Shown here: positions 35,580-48,000 of the stretch, one piece after another
Layout of the letters: each line of letters opens with the position of its first letter
Position numbering within the stretch: the stretch's first letter is position 1
Source of the DNA: Brassica napus
Taxonomy: Eukaryota > Streptophyta > Magnoliopsida > Brassicales > Brassicaceae
NCBI RefSeq assembly: GCF_020379485.1
Contig: NW_026014815.1
Coordinates: 1-64,000, forward strand
DNA length: 64,000 bases
Direction of reading: 5' to 3'
Notes under the pieces: model-generated
Seen by the model: the letters and a program-made list of their open reading frames with translations, nothing else
Told to the model about the DNA's origin: nothing
Database searches by the model: none
Made by a program: the position numbers and the translations under genes

Positions 35580-38326
35580 TTCATACTGATGTGTGGACTG
35601 CACCTATTTTCTCTAGAGACAATCATAAGTACTTTGTCACATTCATTGATGAAAAATCTAAATACACCTGGTTAACACTTATTCCATCAAAAGATAGGGT
35701 GATAGATGCATTCAAGAACTTTCAAGCTTATGTGACTAACCATTATCATGCTAAGATTAAAATTTTGAGATCAGATAATGGAGGAGAGTACACAAGCTAT
35801 GCGTTCAAAAGTCATCTAGATCATCATGGAATACTTCATCAAACAAGCTGTCCCTACACACCACAACAGAATGGTGTAGCTGAGAGGAAGAACAGGCACT
35901 TGATGGAGGTGGCTCGGTCATTGATGTTCCAAGCCAATGTACCTAAGAGATTCTGGAGTGATGCTGTATCCACTGCTTGCTATCTAATCAACCGAATGCC
36001 GACAAGGGTGTTGAAGGATCAAGCACCATTTGAGGTACTGAACAAGCGCAAGCCATCTTTGGCATATATGAAAGTGTTTGGATGCTTGTGTTATGTGTTG
36101 GTACCAGGAGAGTTGAGGAACAAGCTAGAAGCAAGAAGCCGAAAGGCAATGTTCATTGGCTACTCAACAACTCAAAAGGGATATAAGTGTTATGATCCAG
36201 AAGCTAGAAGGGTACTTGTATCTAGAGATGTGAAGTTCATTGAAGAAAGAGGATACTATGAAGAGAAGAATCAAGAAGACTTGAGGGACCTTACATCAGA
36301 TAAGGCTGGAGTCTTAAGGATTATTTTGGAAGGTCTTGGTATCAAGATGAATCAGGATCAGTCCACAAGAAGTGGACAACCAGAAGAGAGCTCAAATGAA
36401 CCAAGTAGAGCTGCTCAAACACCTCACCTTGATCATGAGGGGGGAAGTGAACCTGAAACTCAAGAAAATGGCCAAGAAGGAGTCGGCTTGAGTGAAGAAG
36501 GAGAAGAGTTCAACTCAGGTTCTCATCATCAAGGTGAGCAAGACCAAGGAGATGAAGCACAAGAACCGCATATACAAGATGAGCCGGTTCAAGTGCAAGA
36601 ACAACCAGTATTGAGGAGAAGCACAAGGCTTAGAAAGGATCCTTCCTCTTGGGTAAACACGCGAGTGTACTACAATGCCCAAGCTGTGGAGCATCCTTCT
36701 CAAGCTGTGTGTTCCTTTGCTCAATACCCTGAAGAACATTGTGCATTCATGGTTAACTTGGATGAGAACTATATTCCAAGAAGCTATGAAGAAGCAATCA
36801 TGGATAAAGAATGGAAGGAATCAGTTGGAGCTGAGGCAGGAGCCATGATCAAGAATGATACATGGTATGAGAGTGAGTTACCAAAAGGGAAGAAGGCTGT
36901 GAGTAGTAAATGGATATTCACAATCAAGTATAAGGCTGATGGAAAGGTTGAGAGGAAGAAGTCAAGGCTAGTAGCAAGAGGTTTCACTCAAACTTATGGA
37001 GAAGATTACATAGAAACCTTTGCACCAGTAGCTAAACTACATACAATACGGATTGTATTAAGCTTGGCTGTGAATCTTGGATGGGGGTTATGGCAAATGG
37101 ATGTGAAGAATGCATTCTTACAAGGTGAACTTGAGGATGAAGTATATATGCATCCACCTCCAGGCCTAGAACACTTAGTGAAGAGAGGGAATGTGTTGAG
37201 ATTGAAGAAAGCTATCTATGGGCTGAAGCAATCACCAAGAGCTTGGTACAACAAGCTGAGCACTACTCTGAATGGCCGAGGCTTCAAGAAGTCTGAACTA
37301 GACCACACTCTCTTCACACTCACAACTCCCTCAGGTATGATTGCACTTCTTGTGTATGTTGATGATATCATTATCACAGGAAGTGATAAGGAAGGTATCA
37401 TAGCAACCAAGGAGTTCATTAAATCCATGTTTGAGATTAAAGATTTGGGAGAAATGAAATACTTTCTTGGAATTGAGATATGTAGATCCAAGGAAGGTTT
37501 ATTCATGTCCCAAAGGAAGTATACACTTGATCTTTTGAAAGGTGCAGGTGCTTATGGAGGCAAGACTGCAAGGATGCCTATGGAGGATGGCTACAAAGTC
37601 CCACGAGAGGGGGAGATTGAAGACAGCAAACCTTATCAGGATCCTAAACTCTATAGAAAACTAGTTGGCAAATTGATTTATCTTACCATAACTAGACCTG
37701 ACATTTGTTTTGCTGTGAATCAGGTGAGTCAACACATGCAAGTTCCTAAGGAGCATCATTGGCGCATGGTGGAGAGGATCTTGATGTATCTCAACGGCTC
37801 ACCTGATCAAGGAGTATGGATGGGTTGCAATGGAAGCACTGAAGTGGTTGGATACTGTGATGCAGATTGGGCTGGTGATAGAGCAGACAGGAGATCAACC
37901 ACAGGCTATTGCACATTCATTGGAGGCAACTTGGTGACATGGAAGAGTAAGAAGCAGAAGGTGGTCTCTTGCTCAAGTGCAGAAGCTGAGTATAGAGCTA
38001 TGCTGAAGCTTACCAACGAGTTGGTGTGGATCAAAGGCATCTTGAAGCATTTGGAGATTGATCAAGCCACGCCAATGACAATGCATTGTGATAACCAAGC
38101 AGCCATTCACATTGCATCCAACTCGGTGTTTCATGAGAGAACCAAGCACATTGAAGTTGATTGCCACAAGGTGAGGCAAATGATCATTCTAGGAGTCATC
38201 TTGCCATGTTACACGAGGAGTGAAGATCAGTTAGCTGATGTGTTCACCAAGGCTGCAAGACAGAAGACAATGGAGTCCATTCACATCAGGTTGGGCCTCA
38301 TTGATCTTGGGAAGAGAAGGAGCTGA
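35576..38326 (+). CDS. E3 integrase-RT-RNase H fragment (open, 916 aa)
   Basis: Open frame covering the catalytic core of integrase to the C-terminus of a copia polyprotein. Integrase DD35E is D5, D67 and E103; RT YVDD lies near residue 594; RNase H has GYCDADW, SSAEAEY and CDNQAA. The first codon is internal to the original frame, after the last frameshift, so it is not a natural start. Catalytic motifs all look intact, while the gag in front is dead. This suggests recent decay, or a sequence renewed by conversion with a younger copy. Confidence 0.92.
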   Translation: MIHTDVWTAPIFSRDNHKYFVTFIDEKSKYTWLTLIPSKDRVIDAFKNFQAYVTNHYHAKIKILRSDNGGEYTSYAFKSHLDHHGILHQTSCPYTPQQNGVAERKNRHLMEVARSLMFQANVPKRFWSDAVSTACYLINRMPTRVLKDQAPFEVLNKRKPSLAYMKVFGCLCYVLVPGELRNKLEARSRKAMFIGYSTTQKGYKCYDPEARRVLVSRDVKFIEERGYYEEKNQEDLRDLTSDKAGVLRIILEGLGIKMNQDQSTRSGQPEESSNEPSRAAQTPHLDHEGGSEPETQENGQEGVGLSEEGEEFNSGSHHQGEQDQGDEAQEPHIQDEPVQVQEQPVLRRSTRLRKDPSSWVNTRVYYNAQAVEHPSQAVCSFAQYPEEHCAFMVNLDENYIPRSYEEAIMDKEWKESVGAEAGAMIKNDTWYESELPKGKKAVSSKWIFTIKYKADGKVERKKSRLVARGFTQTYGEDYIETFAPVAKLHTIRIVLSLAVNLGWGLWQMDVKNAFLQGELEDEVYMHPPPGLEHLVKRGNVLRLKKAIYGLKQSPRAWYNKLSTTLNGRGFKKSELDHTLFTLTTPSGMIALLVYVDDIIITGSDKEGIIATKEFIKSMFEIKDLGEMKYFLGIEICRSKEGLFMSQRKYTLDLLKGAGAYGGKTARMPMEDGYKVPREGEIEDSKPYQDPKLYRKLVGKLIYLTITRPDICFAVNQVSQHMQVPKEHHWRMVERILMYLNGSPDQGVWMGCNGSTEVVGYCDADWAGDRADRRSTTGYCTFIGGNLVTWKSKKQKVVSCSSAEAEYRAMLKLTNELVWIKGILKHLEIDQATPMTMHCDNQAAIHIASNSVFHERTKHIEVDCHKVRQMIILGVILPCYTRSEDQLADVFTKAARQKTMESIHIRLGLIDLGKRRS

Positions 38327-38466
38327 TCCTCTTGGCTGTGAGGTCTTTACTCTTTTTCCCTCATCAAGGTTTTGTCCCAATGGGTTTTCCTTGGTGAGGT
38401 TTTTAATGAGGAAGATCTCATGGCCATCCAAGCTTAGACTTTCACAAAGCTAAGCTTGAGGGGGAG

Positions 38467-39024
38467 TGTTGAGAAGAGGAAGCCATTATGAGAAGGAAAG
38501 GTAGAGCTAAGCAAGTGATGGGAAAGAGTACGGACAGTACGGCCTAGGTACGGACAGTACGGCCTATGTACGGACAGGGGCTTGGCCGTACATCTAAGGA
38601 AACATAAAGGGAGAAGGAGATGGGTGAGTAAAGCCTCTACAGCACACGGAGGGTCTCAAGACTGATCAGACCGTTTAGGGATAAGGGAAGGACGAGCCTT
38701 ATCCATCAGTCCGTGGACAGGCTGTAAAAGCAAAGGCAAAGCGTGTGAGCCTTACCGTCCATTCATTCAAAAGAAACGCTCCCTTTAGTCTTGACTACAC
38801 ATGCTTATGACTAGTGATGTTTTCCCTTAACTTGTAAACCCTAATGCCTCTTCTATAAATGATGTAACCTCATCTCATAATAAGATTAGACAGTTCTAAA
38901 CAATCTCTCTCTATACTCATTTCATTATGATTCTCCATTAGTCTCTAATCTGTCTCTTAATCTCTTATTCTCTTCTATAATCCTTTCTAAACTCAGATAA
39001 TCATCTATATCCTTAAATCTCATA
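38467..39024 (+). repeat. E3 3' LTR (about 558 bp)
   Basis: Begins TGTTGAGAAGAGG after GAGGGGGAG and ends near AATCTCATA, where the satellite resumes as AAATCAAGC. U3 has direct repeats of the 20-bp unit GTACGGACAGTACGGCCTAG from 38528 (two and a half copies). CACATGCTT is at about 38798-38806, a telobox at 38836-38844 and TATAAA at 38854-38859. The sequence differs from the E2 LTR despite similar coding regions. The right end is placed by satellite homology and may be off by a few bases. Confidence 0.88.
38528..38577. repeat. 20-bp direct repeats in E3 U3
   Basis: The unit GTACGGACAGTACGGCCTAG occurs at 38528 and 38548 (one base changed at the end), with a partial third copy at 38568. Each unit contains two GTACGG motifs. 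This is the E3 version of the GTACGG cluster seen in other LTRs here. Confidence 0.85.
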
Positions 39025-42000
39025 AAATCAAGCTTCTCACAAAGTGATTCATCCTGGTTTGATTGGAACGACGAAGAAGCTGTGCTATTCCCAAACTGGG
39101 AAACTGGAATCACCTGATTTGAAAGTGGGATAACTTCTTCATGCCAACTCCTATGAGATTTATTCAACTTCCTGGTGATTCTCCACCACTTTATGTATCC
39201 AAATCAAGCTTCTTACAAAGTGATTCATCCTGGTTTGATTGGAACGACGAAGAAGCTGTGCTATTCCCAAACTGGGAAACTGGAATCACCTGATTTGAAA
39301 GTGGGATAACTTCTTCATGCCAACTCCTATGAGATTTATTCAACTTCCTGGTGATTCTCCACCACTTTATGTATCCAAATCAAGCTTCTCACAAAGTGAT
39401 TCATCCTGGTTTGATTGGAACGACGAAGAAGCTGTGCTATTCCCAAACTGGGAAACTGGAATCACCTGATTTGAAAGTGGGATAACTTCTTCATGCCAAC
39501 TCCTATGAGATTTATTCAACTTCCTGGTGATTCTCCACCACTTTATGTATCCAAATCAAGCTTCTTACAAAGTGATTCATCCTGGTTTGATTGGAACGAC
39601 GAAGAAGCTGTGCTATTCCCAAACTGGGAAACTGGAATCACCTGATTTGAAAGTGGGATAACTTCTTCATGCCAACTCCTATGAGATTTATTCAACTTCC
39701 TGGTGATTCTCCACCACTTTATGTATCCAAATCAAGCTTCTCACAAAGTGATTCATCCTGGTTTGATTGGAACGACGAAGAAGCTGTGCTATTCCCAAAC
39801 TGGGAAACTGGAATCACCTGATTTGAAAGTGGGATAACTTCTTCATCCCAACTCCTATGAGATTTATTCAACTTCCTGGTGATTCTCCACCACTTTATGT
39901 ATCCAAATCAAGCTTCTTACAAAGTGATTCATCCTGGTTTGATTGGAACGACGAAGAAGCTGTGCTATTCCCAAACTGGGAAACTGGAATCACCTGATTT
40001 GAAAGTGGGATAACTTCTTCATGCCAACTCCTATGAGATTTATTCAACTTCCTGGTGATTCTCCACCACTTTATGTATCCAAATCAAGCTTCTTACAAAG
40101 TGATTCATCCTGGTTTGATTGGAACGACGAAGAAGCTGTGCTATTCCCAAACTGGGAAACTGGAATCACCTGATTTGAAAGTGGGATAACTTCTTCATCC
40201 CAACTCCTATGAGATTTATTCAACTTCCTGGTGATTCTCCACCACTTTATGTATCCAAATCAAGCTTCTTACAAAGTGATTCATCCTGGTTTGATTGGAA
40301 CGACGAAGAAGCTGTGCTATTCCCAAACTGGGAAACTGGAATCACCTGATTTGAAAGTGGGATAACTTCTTCATGCCAACTCCTATGAGATTTATTCAAC
40401 TTCCTGGTGATTCTCCACCACTTTATGTATCCAAATCAAGCTTCTCACAAAGTGATTCATCCTGGTTTGATTGGAACGACGAAGAAGCTGTGCTATTCCC
40501 AAACTGGGAAACTGGAATCACCTGATTTGAAAGTGGGATAACTTCTTCATGCCAACTCCTATGAGATTTATTCAACTTCCTGGTGATTCTCCACCACTTT
40601 ATGTATCCAAATCAAGCTTCTTACAAAGTGATTCATCCTGGTTTGATTGGAACGACGAAGAAGCTGTGCTATTCCCAAACTGGGAAACTGGAATCACCTG
40701 ATTTGAAAGTGGGATAACTTCTTCATGCCAACTCCTATGAGATTTATTCAACTTCCTGGTGATTCTCCACCACTTTATGTATCCAAATCAAGCTTCTTAC
40801 AAAGTGATTCATCCTGGTTTGATTGGAACGACGAAGAAGCTGTGCTATTCCCAAACTGGGAAACTGGAATCACCTGATTTGAAAGTGGGATAACTTCTTC
40901 ATGCCAACTCCTATGAGATTTATTCAACTTCCTGGTGATTCTCCACCACTTTATGTATCCAAATCAAGCTTCTCACAAAGTGATTCATCCTGGTTTGATT
41001 GGAACGACGAAGAAGCTGTGCTATTCCCAAACTGGGAAACTGGAATCACCTGATTTGAAAGTGGGATAACTTCTTCATGCCAACTCCTATGAGATTTATT
41101 CAACTTCCTGGTGATTCTCCACCACTTTATGTATCCAAATCAAGCTTCTCACAAAGTGATTCATCCTGGTTTGATTGGAACGACGAAGAAGCTGTGCTAT
41201 TCCCAAACTGGGAAACTGGAATCACCTGATTTGAAAGTGGGATAACTTCTTCATGCCAACTCCTATGAGATTTATTCAACTTCCTGGTGATTCTCCACCA
41301 CTTTATGTATCCAAATCAAGCTTCTTACAAAGTGATTCATCCTGGTTTGATTGGAACGACGAAGAAGCTGTGCTATTCCCAAACTGGGAAACTGGAATCA
41401 CCTGATTTGAAAGTGGGATAACTTCTTCATGCCAACTCCTATGAGATTTATTCAACTTCCTGGTGATTCTCCACCACTTTATGTATCCAAATCAAGCTTC
41501 TTACAAAGTGATTCATCCTGGTTTGATTGGAACGACGAAGAAGCTGTGCTATTCCCAAACTGGGAAACTGGAATCACCTGATTTGAAAGTGGGATAACTT
41601 CTTCATGCCAACTCCTATGAGATTTATTCAACTTCCTGGTGATTCTCCACCACTTTATGTATCCAAATCAAGCTTCTTACAAAGTGATTCATCCTGGTTT
41701 GATTGGAACGACGAAGAAGCTGTGCTATTCCCAAACTGGGAAACTGGAATCACCTGATTTGAAAGTGGGATAACTTCTTCATGCCAACTCCTATGAGATT
41801 TATTCAACTTCCTGGTGATTCTCCACCACTTTATGTATCCAAATCAAGCTTCTCACAAAGTGATTCATCCTGGTTTGATTGGAACGACGAAGAAGCTGTG
41901 CTATTCCCAAACTGGGAAACTGGAATCACCTGATTTGAAAGTGGGATAACTTCTTCATGCCAACTCCTATGAGATTTATTCAACTTCCTGGTGATTCTCC

Positions 42001-45000
42001 ACCACTTTATGTATCCAAATCAAGCTTCTTACAAAGTGATTCATCCTGGTTTGATTGGAACGACGAAGAAGCTGTGCTATTCCCAAACTGGGAAACTGGA
42101 ATCACCTGATTTGAAAGTGGGATAACTTCTTCATGCCAACTCCTATGAGATTTATTCAACTTCCTGGTGATTCTCCACCACTTTATGTATCCAAATCAAG
42201 CTTCTTACAAAGTGATTCATCCTGGTTTGATTGGAACGACGAAGAAGCTGTGCTATTCCCAAACTGGGAAACTGGAATCACCTGATTTGAAAGTGGGATA
42301 ACTTCTTCATGCCAACTCCTATGAGATTTATTCAACTTCCTGGTGATTCTCCACCACTTTATGTATCCAAATCAAGCTTCTTACAAAGTGATTCATCCTG
42401 GTTTGATTGGAACGACGAAGAAGCTGTGCTATTCCCAAACTGGGAAACTGGAATCACCTGATTTGAAAGTGGGATAACTTCTTCATCCCAACTCCTATGA
42501 GATTTATTCAACTTCCTGGTGATTCTCCACCACTTTATGTATCCAAATCAAGCTTCTTACAAAGTGATTCATCCTGGTTTGATTGGAACGACGAAGAAGC
42601 TGTGCTATTCCCAAACTGGGAAACTGGAATCACCTGATTTGAAAGTGGGATAACTTCTTCATCCCAACTCCTATGAGATTTATTCAACTTCCTGGTGATT
42701 CTCCACCACTTTATGTATCCAAATCAAGCTTCTCACAAAGTGATTCATCCTGGTTTGATTGGAACGACGAAGAAGCTGTGCTATTCCCAAACTGGGAAAC
42801 TGGAATCACCTGATTTGAAAGTGGGATAACTTCTTCATGCCAACTCCTATGAGATTTATTCAACTTCCTGGTGATTCTCCACCACTTTATGTATCCAAAT
42901 CAAGCTTCTTACAAAGTGATTCATCCTGGTTTGATTGGAACGACGAAGAAGCTGTGCTATTCCCAAACTGGGAAACTGGAATCACCTGATTTGAAAGTGG
43001 GATAACTTCTTCATGCCAACTCCTATGAGATTTATTCAACTTCCTGGTGATTCTCCACCACTTTATGTATCCAAATCAAGCTTCTTACAAAGTGATTCAT
43101 CCTGGTTTGATTGGAACGACGAAGAAGCTGTGCTATTCCCAAACTGGGAAACTGGAATCACCTGATTTGAAAGTGGGATAACTTCTTCATGCCAACTCCT
43201 ATGAGATTTATTCAACTTCCTGGTGATTCTCCACCACTTTATGTATCCAAATCAAGCTTCTCACAAAGTGATTCATCCTGGTTTGATTGGAACGACGAAG
43301 AAGCTGTGCTATTCCCAAACTGGGAAACTGGAATCACCTGATTTGAAAGTGGGATAACTTCTTCATGCCAACTCCTATGAGATTTATTCAACTTCCTGGT
43401 GATTCTCCACCACTTTATGTATCCAAATCAAGCTTCTTACAAAGTGATTCATCCTGGTTTGATTGGAACGACGAAGAAGCTGTGCTATTCCCAAACTGGG
43501 AAACTGGAATCACCTGATTTGAAAGTGGGATAACTTCTTCATGCCAACTCCTATGAGATTTATTCAACTTCCTGGTGATTCTCCACCACTTTATGTATCC
43601 AAATCAAGCTTCTCACAAAGTGATTCATCCTGGTTTGATTGGAACGACGAAGAAGCTGTGCTATTCCCAAACTGGGAAACTGGAATCACCTGATTTGAAA
43701 GTGGGATAACTTCTTCATCCAACTCCTATGAGATTTATTCAACTTCCTGGTGATTCTCCACCACTTTATGTATCCAAATCAAGCTTCTTACAAAGTGATT
43801 CATCCTGGTTTGATTGGAACGACGAAGAAGCTGTGCTATTCCCAAACTGGGAAACTGGAATCACCTGATTTGAAAGTGGGATAACTTCTTCATGCCAACT
43901 CCTATGAGATTTATTCAACTTCCTGGTGATTCTCCACCACTTTATGTATCCAAATCAAGCTTCTTACAAAGTGATTCATCCTGGTTTGATTGGAACGACG
44001 AAGAAGCTGTGCTATTCCCAAACTGGGAAACTGGAATCACCTGATTTGAAAGTGGGATAACTTCTTCATGCCAACTCCTATGAGATTTATTCAACTTCCT
44101 GGTGATTCTCCACCACTTTATGTATCCAAATCAAGCTTCTTACAAAGTGATTCATCCTGGTTTGATTGGAACGACGAAGAAGCTGTGCTATTCCCAAACT
44201 GGGAAACTGGAATCACCTGATTTGAAAGTGGGATAACTTCTTCATGCCAACTCCTATGAGATTTATTCAACTTCCTGGTGATTCTCCACCACTTTATGTA
44301 TCCAAATCAAGCTTCTCACAAAGTGATTCATCCTGGTTTGATTGGAACGACGAAGAAGCTGTGCTATTCCCAAACTGGGAAACTGGAATCACCTGATTTG
44401 AAAGTGGGATAACTTCTTCATCCCAACTCCTATGAGATTTATTCAACTTCCTGGTGATTCTCCACCACTTTATGTATCCAAATCAAGCTTCTTACAAAGT
44501 GATTCATCCTGGTTTGATTGGAACGACGAAGAAGCTGTGCTATTCCCAAACTGGGAAACTGGAATCACCTGATTTGAAAGTGGGATAACTTCTTCATGCC
44601 AACTCCTATGAGATTTATTCAACTTCCTGGTGATTCTCCACCACTTTATGTATCCAAATCAAGCTTCTTACAAAGTGATTCATCCTGGTTTGATTGGAAC
44701 GACGAAGAAGCTGTGCTATTCCCAAACTGGGAAACTGGAATCACCTGATTTGAAAGTGGGATAACTTCTTCATCCCAACTCCTATGAGATTTATTCAACT
44801 TCCTGGTGATTCTCCACCACTTTATGTATCCAAATCAAGCTTCTTACAAAGTGATTCATCCTGGTTTGATTGGAACGACGAAGAAGCTGTGCTATTCCCA
44901 AACTGGGAAACTGGAATCACCTGATTTGAAAGTGGGATAACTTCTTCATCCCAACTCCTATGAGATTTATTCAACTTCCTGGTGATTCTCCACCACTTTA

Positions 45001-48000
45001 TGTATCCAAATCAAGCTTCTCACAAAGTGATTCATCCTGGTTTGATTGGAACGACGAAGAAGCTGTGCTATTCCCAAACTGGGAAACTGGAATCACCTGA
45101 TTTGAAAGTGGGATAACTTCTTCATGCCAACTCCTATGAGATTTATTCAACTTCCTGGTGATTCTCCACCACTTTATGTATCCAAATCAAGCTTCTTACA
45201 AAGTGATTCATCCTGGTTTGATTGGAACGACGAAGAAGCTGTGCTATTCCCAAACTGGGAAACTGGAATCACCTGATTTGAAAGTGGGATAACTTCTTCA
45301 TGCCAACTCCTATGAGATTTATTCAACTTCCTGGTGATTCTCCACCACTTTATGTATCCAAATCAAGCTTCTCACAAAGTGATTCATCCTGGTTTGATTG
45401 GAACGACGAAGAAGCTGTGCTATTCCCAAACTGGGAAACTGGAATCACCTGATTTGAAAGTGGGATAACTTCTTCATGCCAACTCCTATGAGATTTATTC
45501 AACTTCCTGGTGATTCTCCACCACTTTATGTATCCAAATCAAGCTTCTTACAAAGTGATTCATCCTGGTTTGATTGGAACGACGAAGAAGCTGTGCTATT
45601 CCCAAACTGGGAAACTGGAATCACCTGATTTGAAAGTGGGATAACTTCTTCATGCCAACTCCTATGAGATTTATTCAACTTCCTGGTGATTCTCCACCAC
45701 TTTATGTATCCAAATCAAGCTTTCACAAAGTGATTCATCCTGGTTTGATTGGAACGACGAAGAAGCTGTGCTATTCCCAAACTGGGAAACTGGAATCACC
45801 TGATTTGAAAGTGGGATAACTTCTTCATGCCAACTCCTATGAGATTTATTCAACTTCCTGGTGATTCTCCACCACTTTATGTATCCAAATCAAGCTTCTC
45901 ACAAAGTGATTCATCCTGGTTTGATTGGAACGACGAAGAAGCTGTGCTATTCCCAAACTGGGAAACTGGAATCACCTGATTTGAAAGTGGGATAACTTCT
46001 TCATCCCAACTCCTATGAGATTTATTCAACTTCCTGGTGATTCTCCACCACTTTATGTATCCAAATCAAGCTTCTTACAAAGTGATTCATCCTGGTTTGA
46101 TTGGAACGACGAAGAAGCTGTGCTATTCCCAAACTGGGAAACTGGAATCACCTGATTTGAAAGTGGGATAACTTCTTCATGCCAACTCCTATGAGATTTA
46201 TTCAACTTCCTGGTGATTCTCCACCACTTTATGTATCCAAATCAAGCTTCTTACAAAGTGATTCATCCTGGTTTGATTGGAACGACGAAGAAGCTGTGCT
46301 ATTCCCAAACTGGGAAACTGGAATCACCTGATTTGAAAGTGGGATAACTTCTTCATGCCAACTCCTATGAGATTTATTCAACTTCCTGGTGATTCTCCAC
46401 CACTTTATGTATCCAAATCAAGCTTCTCACAAAGTGATTCATCCTGGTTTGATTGGAACGACGAAGAAGCTGTGCTATTCCCAAACTGGGAAACTGGAAT
46501 CACCTGATTTGAAAGTGGGATAACTTCTTCATGCCAACTCCTATGAGATTTATTCAACTTCCTGGTGATTCTCCACCACTTTATGTATCCAAATCAAGCT
46601 TCTTACAAAGTGATTCATCCTGGTTTGATTGGAACGACGAAGAAGCTGTGCTATTCCCAAACTGGGAAACTGGAATCACCTGATTTGAAAGTGGGATAAC
46701 TTCTTCATGCCAACTCCTATGAGATTTATTCAACTTCCTGGTGATTCTCCACCACTTTATGTATCCAAATCAAGCTTTTCACAAAGTGATTCATCCTGGT
46801 TTGATTGGAACGACGAAGAAGCTGTGCTATTCCCAAACTGGGAAACTGGAATCACCTGATTTGAAAGTGGGATAACTTCTTCATGCCAACTCCTATGAGA
46901 TTTATTCAACTTCCTGGTGATTCTCCACCACTTTATGTATCCAAATCAAGCTTCTCACAAAGTGATTCATCCTGGTTTGATTGGAACGACGAAGAAGCTG
47001 TGCTATTCCCAAACTGGGAAACTGGAATCACCTGATTTGAAAGTGGGATAACTTCTTCATCCCAACTCCTATGAGATTTATTCAACTTCCTGGTGATTCT
47101 CCACCACTTTATGTATCCAAATCAAGCTTCTACAAAGTGATTCATCCTGGTTTGATTGGAACGACGAAGAAGCTGTGCTATTCCCAAACTGGGAAACTGG
47201 AATCACCTGATTTGAAAGTGGGATAACTTCTTCATGCCAACTCCTATGAGATTTATTCAACTTCCTGGTGATTCTCCACCACTTTATGTATCCAAATCAA
47301 GCTTCTTACAAAGAGATTCATCCTGGTTTGATTGGAACGACGAAGAAGCTGTGCTATTCCCAAACTGGGAAACTGGAATCACCTGATTTGAAAGTGGGAT
47401 AACTTCTTCATGCCAACTCCTATGAGATTTATTCAACTTCCTGGTGATTCTCCACCACTTTATGTATCCAAATCAAGCTTCTCACAAAGTGATTCATCCT
47501 GGTTTGATTGGAACGACGAAGAAGCTGTGCTATTCCCAAACTGGGAAACTGGAATCACCTGATTTGAAAGTGGGATAACTTCTTCTTGCCAACTCCTATG
47601 AGATTTATTCAACTTCCTGGTGATTCTCCACCACTTTATGTATCCAAATCAAGCTTCTTACAAAGTGATTCATCCTGGTTTGATTGGAACGACGAAGAAG
47701 CTGTGCTATTCCCAAACTGGGAAACTGGAATCACCTGATTTGAAAGTGGGATAACTTCTTCATGCCAACTCCTATGAGATTTATTCAACTTCCTGGTGAT
47801 TCTCCACCACTTTATGTATCCAAATCAAGCTTCTCACAAAGTGATTCATCCTGGTTTGATTGGAACGACGAAGAAGCTGTGCTATTCCCAAACTGGGAAA
47901 CTGGAATCACCTGATTTGAAAGTGGGATAACTTCTTCTTGCCAACTCCTATGAGATTTATTCAACTTCCTGGTGATTCTCCACCACTTTATGTATCCAAA

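Larger units (their letters stand above)
33689..39024 (+). mobile_element. E3: 5'-truncated, decayed Ty1/copia element
   Basis: Satellite stops at ATAACTTCTT (33688), and the next bases are leader sequence without LTR or PBS. Gag follows with several frameshifts, then an intact integrase-RT-RNase H frame, a 3' UTR, a polypurine tract (38458-38466) and one LTR (38467-39024). Left and right flanks come from different points in the satellite monomer and there is no target duplication. The 5' end was therefore lost after insertion, or the junction arose by recombination. The 3' half is very close to E2 but the LTR is different. Confidence 0.93.
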
